DNA of 22,878 nt from JAVBOJ01 sp031550755. GTDB lineage: Bacteria; Bacillota; Clostridia; Oscillospirales; UBA929. Made by a program: the position numbers and the translations under genes. The notes below the pieces were generated by a model, which did no database searches, had not been told where the DNA came from, and saw only the letters and a list, made by a program, of their open reading frames with translations. This document shows positions 9,606 through 15,516 of the stretch, piece after piece (positions within the stretch are counted from its first letter, which is position 1; every line of letters begins with the position of its first letter). Where the stretch lies: the NCBI GenBank assembly GCA_031550755.1, contig JAVBOJ010000014.1, positions 1 to 22,878 of the forward strand. The letters run 5' to 3'.

Positions 9606-10130
9606 TCACGAAAACCGCTTCCCCAAGGTGTCCCGCAGCAGCACATGCAGCCTGTCCCGCGCCTCGGGCGGGATGTCCTTTTTGGGGAGGATATACCCCG
9701 CCCGTCCGGGCAGCAGCAGGCAAAAAATCAGGTCTGTCTCCCGGGCTTCACGCACGGCGGTATATTGGATCCCGGAGGCGTCTCCGCCGGAGACGGTCAC
9801 CGAAAAATGTCCGGGGAAAAAGGCGTAGGTCATCTCGGGGAAGGTCTGCCGTTTGTATTGCCGGGGTGGCGCCCAGAGGTACATCGAGGCCAGAAAGGCG
9901 TCCATCAGCCCAAATACGGCGGCTGGCAGCAACGCCCCCCATGTCCCGGTGCGCCAGACCATCCAGCCCCCCACCAGCAAAAACAGCGCGACAAACAGGG
10001 TCAGATCCACGAGAACGCTTCGTTTGCGGGTCGGCGTTTTGAACAGGTACATCCGGGAAAACTGCCGGAAGCTCGGGTAATCCACCTGTACCGTCACCGC
10101 CAGAAGCGGCGTTTCCTGCTGTATGTCCAA
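9606..10130 (-). CDS. YcxB-like two-helix membrane protein (paralogue 2)
   Basis: A 174-residue protein with the same plan as the one at 4484-5017: soluble N-terminus, helices at about 39-58 and 65-86, then a soluble domain (YAFFPGHFSVTVSGGD, GRAGYILPKKDIPPEARDRL) ending LLRDTLGKRFS. The start is a TTG (complement of 10128-10130), chosen because a strong AGGAGG lies 8 bases before it and no ATG fits. It sits between remB and gyrB. Function unknown; the YcxB-like assignment is by architecture from memory. Confidence 0.72.
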   Translation of the reverse strand: MDIQQETPLLAVTVQVDYPSFRQFSRMYLFKTPTRKRSVLVDLTLFVALFLLVGGWMVWRTGTWGALLPAAVFGLMDAFLASMYLWAPPRQYKRQTFPEMTYAFFPGHFSVTVSGGDASGIQYTAVREARETDLIFCLLLPGRAGYILPKKDIPPEARDRLHVLLRDTLGKRFS

Positions 10131-10174
10131 GGGGGAAACCTCCTTTTTGGGGGTGTTGGGGTACGGGGGATTGC

Positions 10175-10199
10175 GGGACGCCGAGGGCGGCGTCCCCTA
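10175..10199. repeat. GC-rich palindrome on the remB stop codon
   Basis: GGGACGCCG (10175-10183) and CGGCGTCCC (10188-10196) form a 9-bp stem with a 4-base loop, immediately beside the remB TAG (complement of 10197-10199). It may act as a weak terminator or mRNA-end hairpin; there is no clear T run. Confidence 0.6.
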
Positions 10200-10463
10200 C
10201 AGGTTTCCATCCACCACAATCGTGCCGCTTTCGGCGCGTTTTTTCAACGTGGCGGCCGAGATCTGCGAGAGATACACCCGGCCGTTGCGGCAGACCACAA
10301 AGGAGGCGGGCAGGTCGTCCGTCACGGCTTCCACCCGGTTTTCGCGCTCGGCGCGGGTGAGAAAATCCCGGGTGAGCCTGGATTTTGTGGTAAAGTCCAG
10401 ATCAAAAATACCGATAATGTCGTTATACGGGGTCATGACATCCCGTCCGAGGTGAAGAAACAT
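10197..10463 (-). CDS. remB: RemB/YaaB (DUF370) regulatory protein
   Basis: An 88-residue protein starting MFLHLGRDVMTPYNDIIGIFDLD, typical of the DUF370 family, with the conserved SFVVCRNGRVYLSQISAATL segment. In Bacillus the RemA/RemB proteins act in control of extracellular matrix genes, and remB sits next to recF and gyrB, as here. ATG at 10461-10463 follows GAGAGGAT. The short palindrome at 10474-10501 lies just before the ribosome site. Confidence 0.88.
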   Translation of the reverse strand: MFLHLGRDVMTPYNDIIGIFDLDFTTKSRLTRDFLTRAERENRVEAVTDDLPASFVVCRNGRVYLSQISAATLKKRAESGTIVVDGNL

Positions 10464-10473
10464 TCAACCATCC

Positions 10474-10501
10474 TCTCGAAAGCGCTGAGGCGCTTTCTCG
10501 A
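10474..10501. repeat. TCTCGAAA-type palindrome between recF and remB
   Basis: GAAAGCGC (10478-10485), loop TGAG, GCGCTTTC (10490-10497), framed by TCTC and TCGA. The same frame (TCTCGAAA ... CTGnGG ... TTTCTCGA) occurs between grpE and dnaK at 17364-17389. It lies in the mRNA just before the remB ribosome site and has no T run. Confidence 0.65.
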
Positions 10502-10522
10502 ATTAAGAACAGGGCGCGGGGT

Positions 10523-11608
10523 CTAGACAATCCGCCCGCCCTCCACATGGATATCATTCCCAATATGAACGGTTCTCACCCGTCCGGGATCGCAGCAGGT
10601 GAGCAAAATTTGCCCGCCGGAGAGATGCCGGAGAATATAATCCTGCCGCAACACGTCCAGCTCGGAAAAAACATCGTCCAGCAGCAGCACCGGCGGCTCG
10701 CCGAGTTCGCTCGCAAACAGCGCCCGTTCGGCCAGCTTGAGCGACAGCGCCGCCGTGCGCGCCTGCCCCTGGGAGGCGTACTGCCGGGCGCTCACGCCGC
10801 CGACCGTGATCTCCAGATCATCCCGGTGCGGCCCGAAGAGACACAGCCCAGCCCGCCATTCGGCGGCTTCCTTGCAGCACAGCGCGTCGTAAAAATGCTC
10901 GGTCGTCTCGGCCCCCTCCAACGGCATACAGGGCACATAACGCACCCGCAAGGCTTCCCGTCCGCCGGCGATGTCGCGGTGCAGCGCCTCGGCCTCTGCC
11001 GACACCGCCTCGCAAAACGCGGCGCGGTATTCCATCAGCAGGCTCCCCAGCTCGGCCATGCGCCGGTTGTAGACCGGCAGGGTCTCGCGCAGGGCGGGGG
11101 TGGGGTCGGGTGTGCGCAGCAGCTTTGTTTTGTGGGCGTGAACACGGGTGTATTCGCTCAGCACGGCCAAATACCGCGGCCGGAGCTGACACAGCGCCAC
11201 ATCGAGAAACCGGCGGCGCAGCAGTGCGCCCGCGCGGACGATCTCCAGCTCCTCAGGTCCGAAAAAGACGGCGGGCAGCTTGCCTACCATGTCCCGGGCC
11301 GAAAGCTTTGCGCCCCCGGCAAACAGCTGCCGCCGGGCATTGGTAAACAGCCGGATCTCCAGCGACTGGGGCCGCCCCTGGGAGGAAATTTCGGCCTCCA
11401 GCAGTGCCATTTCCTGCGTAAAACGCACGAGCTCGCGGTCGCGTCCGGCGCGGAAGCTCTTGCCCCCGCCAAAGAAAAAGACCGCCTCCAGCAGGTTGGT
11501 CTTCCCTTGGGCATTGTCGCCCCAAATCAGGTTGAGTTCGGGGGAAAAGGCGAGTTTTTCCTTTGCAAAGTTGCGAAAATCGGTCAGGGCGAGGGCGGTA
11601 ATGTACAT
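10523..11608 (-). CDS. recF: Recombination mediator RecF
   Basis: RecF (361 residues) is an SMC-like ATPase that, with RecO and RecR, loads RecA on gapped DNA. The Walker A motif is GDNAQGKTN (residues 30-38), the ABC-type signature is SQGQARTAALSLKLAERAL and Walker B is PVLLLDDVFSELD. It starts MYITALALTDFRNF, as expected for the family. ATG at 11606-11608 is preceded by CAGGGGGG. The usual small yaaA gene upstream is absent; a repeat-filled gap of 347 bases separates recF from dnaN. recR, its functional partner, is at 21850-22449. Confidence 0.97.
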   Translation of the reverse strand: MYITALALTDFRNFAKEKLAFSPELNLIWGDNAQGKTNLLEAVFFFGGGKSFRAGRDRELVRFTQEMALLEAEISSQGRPQSLEIRLFTNARRQLFAGGAKLSARDMVGKLPAVFFGPEELEIVRAGALLRRRFLDVALCQLRPRYLAVLSEYTRVHAHKTKLLRTPDPTPALRETLPVYNRRMAELGSLLMEYRAAFCEAVSAEAEALHRDIAGGREALRVRYVPCMPLEGAETTEHFYDALCCKEAAEWRAGLCLFGPHRDDLEITVGGVSARQYASQGQARTAALSLKLAERALFASELGEPPVLLLDDVFSELDVLRQDYILRHLSGGQILLTCCDPGRVRTVHIGNDIHVEGGRIV

Positions 11609-11635
11609 GAGGCCCAGACCCCCCTGTCGTTGGTA

Positions 11636-11890
11636 GGGCGAACTGCGTTCGCCCGTGGCTTTTTTTAATCCTTCCGCTTTTATGGACGGGGGCGTGACTT
11701 TCTTTGGTCGTGCGAAAGAAAGTCACCAAAGAAAGCACGCTTGGGGGCTCTATCCGCCCCCAAGACCCCGGGTACTTTGTCCGGGAGGCATTCACCCGCC
11801 CCGGTCTGCGGCGCTCCGCACCTCGCCGGTGTCGGGTGGGATTGATTCCGTGCCCATCATCATCGTAGGGGCGACCGTCCCCGGTCGCCC
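11636..11890. repeat. 165-bp repeat family, single unit (locus 2), with two short palindromes
   Basis: A palindrome GGGCGAAC-TGC-GTTCGCCC (about 11636-11654) is followed by one unit of the 165-bp family (11678-11840, plus orientation). After it comes another palindrome, GGGCGACC-GTCCC-GGTCGCCC (about 11870-11890). Together they occupy most of the 11609-11955 gap between recF and dnaN. No gene is visible here. Confidence 0.75.
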
Positions 11891-11955
11891 GCAATCCGTT
11901 GCAACCGTTGGGGTACGTTGGGAACAGTTGGGATACGTCTGTTAATTGATCATTG

Positions 11956-13071
11956 CTAATTGTTCTCTGCCTTCAGTCTCACCGGTAGCACCATGTACAG
12001 ATATTTATTCCCCTCCATGGGGAGAATCACCGCCGGGGACAGCGGGCCCTTCATCTCGAGCGCGACGGTCTCGTCGGGGATGGCGCGCAGCGCGTCCAGC
12101 AAATACCGATGGTTGAAGCCGATCTCAAACCCTGCGCCGGTCACCTCGGCGGGGCAGAAATCCACGCCGCGCCCGAGGGTGGTCAGGCACTGGAGCGACA
12201 GCCCCTCCGGCGTCACGGTGACGCGCACCGGATTTTTGATTTTCTCGCTGACCAGCAGCGACACCCGCTCCACGCTCTCGCGCAGCTGGGCGGTTTGGAA
12301 GACCACGCGGGTCGGCCGGTCGGTCGGCACGGCGGTTTTATAGCTCAAAAATTCCCCGTCGAGCAGGCGGGTTACCAGCGTCGTCTCGCCCATGACAAAG
12401 CCGATATGCCGCGCACCGAGGACGATGGACACCGTCTCCTCCTCCGCGTCGGACAAAATCCGCTCGACCTCGCGCAGTGCCGCGCCCGGCGTGACAAAGA
12501 CGCGGGCGATGCCCTCGCCGGTGACCGCCTCGCGTCGAATGGCCATACGGAAGCCGTCCACCGACACCATTGTGAGCAGACCGTCCTCAAAGGCGAACAG
12601 CGAGCCGGTATGCACCTGCTTTGTCTCGCTGACGGCGCAGGAAAACACCGTCCCGGCGATCATGGAGCGCAGGAGATGCTGCGGCAGCACGGTCCCGGCC
12701 TCGGGGCTTACCTCGGGCAGCTCGGGAAAGGTATCGGCCGGCAGACAGGAGGCAATGTCAAAATCCGTCACGCCGCAAGTGATGTGCAGCACAAAGCGGT
12801 CGGACAGCTCCAGCGTCACCGGCGCGTCGGGCAGACGGCGGACGATATCGGCCAGCAGACGCGCGCCGACCACGGCGCCGCCCTCTTTGAGAATGTTGGC
12901 GCCGACGGTGGTATGGATGCCGATTTCGAGATTATAGGCGGTCAGGCTGAGGGTTTTTCCGGCCTGGATGAGAATGCCCTCCAGCGCCGGAAGACTGCTC
13001 CGGGCGGCCACCGCGCGCGACACGTCGGTGACGGCGCGCATCAGGATCGCCTTTTCACAGGTAAATTTCAT
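11956..13071 (-). CDS. dnaN: DNA polymerase III beta sliding clamp
   Basis: The ring-shaped processivity clamp of the replicase (371 residues). The start was placed at ATG 13069-13071 because the protein then begins MKFTCEKAILMRAVTDV, the normal DnaN opening, and GGAGGGG lies 7 bases before it; the further upstream TTG would add six unusual residues. The three repeated clamp domains fill the length. It ends LPVRLKAENN, where clamps usually stop near the LPxR motif. The extra tail and TAG fall at an AT-rich imperfect palindrome (about 11943-11965), suggesting that the 3' end was altered by inserted DNA (inference). Confidence 0.97.
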   Translation of the reverse strand: MKFTCEKAILMRAVTDVSRAVAARSSLPALEGILIQAGKTLSLTAYNLEIGIHTTVGANILKEGGAVVGARLLADIVRRLPDAPVTLELSDRFVLHITCGVTDFDIASCLPADTFPELPEVSPEAGTVLPQHLLRSMIAGTVFSCAVSETKQVHTGSLFAFEDGLLTMVSVDGFRMAIRREAVTGEGIARVFVTPGAALREVERILSDAEEETVSIVLGARHIGFVMGETTLVTRLLDGEFLSYKTAVPTDRPTRVVFQTAQLRESVERVSLLVSEKIKNPVRVTVTPEGLSLQCLTTLGRGVDFCPAEVTGAGFEIGFNHRYLLDALRAIPDETVALEMKGPLSPAVILPMEGNKYLYMVLPVRLKAENN

Positions 13072-13091
13072 CGCGTATCCCCTCCACAAAA

Positions 13092-13378
13092 AGTTGCGTA
13101 TATTTTAATTGATTGTATTTTTCGCTCAATAAAAAATATTCCCGTTCTATCCCTGAGAAAGAAAGAATAGATATGTAAGCTGGCTACGGTGGTTACTAGG
13201 GCTGTGGATTGTGGATATCTGTCGCAAACCGTTGGAAATAAAAGAAAAGCTTTCCAACACCGGGTGTGGATAAGGCAGGGGGTTATACACAGGCGGTGGG
13301 GATAAGTGCCCGGCGCCAGTGCGGCGCGGAGTTATCCACAAGGGGGCGTGGGTGTTATCCAGGGGATGTTGTGGATAA
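13092..13378. other. Replication origin (oriC): AT-rich region and DnaA-box cluster
   Basis: Boxes matching TTATCCACA or its inverse are perfect at 13265-13273 (-), 13332-13340 (+) and 13370-13378 (-). One-mismatch boxes lie at 13210-13218, 13283-13291 (TTATACACA) and 13297-13305, and weaker ones at 13203-13211 and 13355-13363. Bases 13092-13190 are strikingly AT-rich for this GC-rich window and are the likely unwinding region, on the dnaN side. The position between dnaN and dnaA matches origins of other Firmicutes. No second box cluster is visible upstream of dnaA. Confidence 0.88.
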
Positions 13379-13381
13379 CAT

Positions 13382-13493
13382 AGTGAACAGTGAATTGTGA
13401 ACAGTTTTGGAGTCGGCTTCGCCGACAAATTAAATTTATCGCGTTCCGCGCGATTCCATCACTGTTCACTGTTAACTATTCACTGTTAACTCA
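13382..13493. repeat. Heptamer-armed two-hairpin element, copy 4 (between oriC and dnaA)
   Basis: The left arm is ACAGTGA, ATTGTGA, ACAGTTT (13387-13407). The core is GTCGGC-TTC-GCCGAC then ATCGCG-TTCCG-CGCGAT. The right arm is CACTGTT/AACTATT heptamers (13460-13487) plus a degenerate one containing the dnaA TGA (complement of 13491-13493). It begins four bases after the last DnaA box. The core orientation is that of copy 2. Confidence 0.88.
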
Positions 13494-14798
13494 CTTATTT
13501 TTTATGTTCTCCATCATGGTAGCTAAAGAATCCCGCAGCTGCTGGCTTTGCTCCTGGCGCTCCTCGATGCGCTCGAAGGCGTGCAGGACGGTGGTGTGGT
13601 CGCGGTTGAAGGACTTGCCGAGGTCGGACAGGGACAGGTCTGTCATGCGGCGGCAGAGGTACATGGCGACCTGCCGGGCCTCCACCAGCTCGGCGCGGCG
13701 GTTGGAACCGAGAATTTCCTCTCTGGTAAAGCCCATAAAGTCGCAGACCTCCCCGATGATGAGCTTGGGGGTGGGCGCGACGCCGGGATTTTCCCGGATG
13801 AGGTCGTTAAGGGCGCGCTTGGCGGCCTCGAGCTGAATGTCACCGTGCAGCAAGTCGCGGTAGGCCATCAGCTTTTTGACGCTGCCCTCCAGCAGACGCA
13901 CATTGCCGGTGACCGACGAGGCGATGTATTCGGCGACCTCATTGGGCATATGCAGCCCAAGCCGGAACGCCTTGACCTTGACAATGGCCATACGGGTCTC
14001 AAAATCGGGCGGCTGAAGGTCGGTGACCAGCCCCCACCCGAAGCGGGAGAGCAGCCGGTCCTCGATGCGGTTGAGCTCCTTGGGCGGCCGGTCGGCCGTC
14101 ATGACGAGCTGATGCCCCGATTCATAGAGCGTGTTGAAGGTATGGAAAAATTCCTCCTGCGAAAAATCCTTGCCGGCGATGAACTGGATATCGTCCACCA
14201 GCAGCAGGTTGGCGCGGCGGTATTTTTCGTGAAACTCATGATTTTTGCCGGTACGGATGGCGGCGACCAACTCATGGGTGAACTGCTCGGCGGAAATGTA
14301 CAGGCAGGAATAATTTGGATGCTCCTTGGATACATGGTTTAAAATGGCGTAGAGCAGATGGGTTTTGCCCAGCCCCGAGCCGCCGTAGAGAAAGAGCGGA
14401 TTGTACAGCCGGCCGGGCGACTCGGCCACCGCCAGCGAGGCGGCGTGGGCGAATTTGTTGGACGCGCCGACGACAAAACGGTCAAAGACGAACTCATTGC
14501 GGTCGGGGGTCTGCGCCGGCGGGCCGTTTTCTTTGAGAAATTCGTCCAGCTCGTTTTCCGAGAGCACCTCAATGACATAGTCGGTGTTTAAATACCGCTT
14601 GAGGATCTCCCGGATGAGGGGCGCGTACCGCCCCTGCAAAATGTCCCGCTTGAAGCCCGGCGGGGTATAGATGACCAGCCTATCCTCTGTCATTTTGAGG
14701 ATAGACGCGTCGTCGAACCAGGTTCTCATGACAGTCTGGGAATTGTCACGGCCAAGCTCGGTGAGGATATGCTTCCAGACGGCGTCCTGAGAGGGCAT
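13491..14798 (-). CDS. dnaA: Chromosomal replication initiator DnaA
   Basis: AAA+ initiator (435 residues) that binds DnaA boxes and opens oriC. The start was placed at ATG 14796-14798, giving MPSQDAVWKHILTELG, a normal domain I opening, with AAAGGA before it; the longer open frame reads through the leader. Walker A is GGSGLGKT (139-146), Walker B LLLVDD (198-203), and the sensor region has RLLSRFGWGL. The domain IV signature is SLSDLGKSFNRDHTTVLHAF (389-408), one residue shorter than the common FGGRDHTTV form. It lies beside its own origin and has a recognisable promoter at 14891-14919. Confidence 0.98.
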   Translation of the reverse strand: MPSQDAVWKHILTELGRDNSQTVMRTWFDDASILKMTEDRLVIYTPPGFKRDILQGRYAPLIREILKRYLNTDYVIEVLSENELDEFLKENGPPAQTPDRNEFVFDRFVVGASNKFAHAASLAVAESPGRLYNPLFLYGGSGLGKTHLLYAILNHVSKEHPNYSCLYISAEQFTHELVAAIRTGKNHEFHEKYRRANLLLVDDIQFIAGKDFSQEEFFHTFNTLYESGHQLVMTADRPPKELNRIEDRLLSRFGWGLVTDLQPPDFETRMAIVKVKAFRLGLHMPNEVAEYIASSVTGNVRLLEGSVKKLMAYRDLLHGDIQLEAAKRALNDLIRENPGVAPTPKLIIGEVCDFMGFTREEILGSNRRAELVEARQVAMYLCRRMTDLSLSDLGKSFNRDHTTVLHAFERIEERQEQSQQLRDSLATMMENIKNK

Positions 14799-14890
14799 GA
14801 GGTGACATCCTTTCGCTTTGTAAACACGGATAGGGCGCAAAAAAAGCGCGCCCGTGGCCGGCCGACGGACATTTCCGTCGCCTGTGCATA

Positions 14891-14919
14891 ATTTTATCAT
14901 GTTTCGAGGGCGGGCGCAA
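14891..14919 (-). promoter_or_regulatory. Probable sigma-A promoter of dnaA with overlapping DnaA-box-like site
   Basis: On the minus strand, -35 TTGCGC (14914-14919), a 17-base spacer and -10 TAAAAT (14891-14896), about 93 bases before the dnaA ATG. TGTGCATAA at 14883-14891 matches a DnaA box in 8 of 9 positions and touches the -10, which would suit autorepression. Two small hairpins (GACGGA/TCCGTC; GGGCGC/GCGCCC) lie in the leader. Confidence 0.6.
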
Positions 14920-15047
14920 GTGAAAAAAAGAGAAGCGCGAGCCGGGTGCGCAGGGAGGCCAAGCGGCGCAGGATCTGCGGAACCAAGAACGCGAAGCGTT
15001 CTGTCCGTAAAGATTCGGAGCAGGCTTGGACGACCGGCTGCGCACAC

Positions 15048-15229
15048 GCAGCGAGCGTGACATAGAAGCGTCTCGCCGCCCGGGTCGCGAAATAAGGCAA
15101 GCGGAGACGAGAAGCTTGCTTTGAGCGGAGCGCGGACTTATTTTGCGACAAAGCGCAGGTCTTTCCCGCAGGGCGGGAACCGCCCGAAGGGAAAACCGGA
15201 GCGGCAGGGGCGCAGCGAGCGTGACATAG
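15048..15229. repeat. Repeated GCAGCGAGCGTGACATAG module and inverted arms
   Basis: The 18-mer GCAGCGAGCGTGACATAG occurs identically at 15048-15065 and 15212-15229. Between them GTCGCGAAATAAG and CTTATTTTGCGAC form imperfect inverted arms. AGCGTGACATA also occurs inverted at 1470-1480. Apart from the dnaA promoter, bases 14920-15260 hold only this degenerate repeat DNA; no gene is visible. Confidence 0.6.
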
Positions 15230-15260
15230 CGGACGCCGCCCTCGGCGCCCGGTATATCGT

Positions 15261-15422
15261 TTTATGGACGGGGACGTGACTTTCTTTGGTCGTGCGAAAG
15301 AAAGTCACCAAAGAAAGCACGCTTGGGGGCTCTGTCCGCCCCCGAGACCCCCGGTACTTTGGCCGGGAGGCGCTCCCCCGACCCGGTCTGCGGCGCTCCG
15401 CGCCTCGCCGGGTCGGGCGGGG
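15261..15422 (+). repeat. 165-bp repeat family, single unit (locus 3)
   Basis: Opens with TTTATGGACGGGGACGTGAC and carries the CTTTCTTTGGT/ACCAAAGAAAG inverse pair and the GGGGGCTCTGTCCGCCCCC hairpin, ending in CCTCGCCGGGTCGGGCGGGG. It is highly similar to 11678-11840 and to both halves of 9202-9584. It lies between the dnaK terminator and the dnaA leader. Confidence 0.8.
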
Positions 15423-15481
15423 ATGTCGGCGCCGTGTTGTATAAAATTGGGAACAACGGGGGACAAGACCACAAAACAAGA

Positions 15482-15508
15482 GAGGGGCGGCCGCCCCGGC
15501 CGCCCCTC
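15482..15508 (-). terminator. Terminator after dnaK
   Basis: A perfect 11-bp stem, GAGGGGCGGCC (15482-15492) with GGCCGCCCCTC (15498-15508), lies 8 bases past the dnaK stop. On the minus strand it is followed by TCTTGTTTTG, a modest T-rich tail. It closes the hrcA-grpE-dnaK operon. Confidence 0.8.
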
Positions 15509-15516
15509 GTTTCTCC

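Noticed and set aside
11655..11945. Small frames beginning MDGGVTFFGRAKESHQ at several loci
   Set aside because: They lie wholly in the 165-bp repeat, lack ribosome sites and diverge after the hairpins; their protein similarity follows from DNA repeat similarity.
13072..13089. Six-residue N-terminal extension of dnaN from a TTG
   Set aside because: DnaN begins MKFTCEK, and GGAGGGG is correctly spaced for the ATG at 13071.
14799..15047. 83-residue N-terminal extension of dnaA
   Set aside because: It would read through the probable promoter and leader hairpins, and has no similarity to DnaA domain I.
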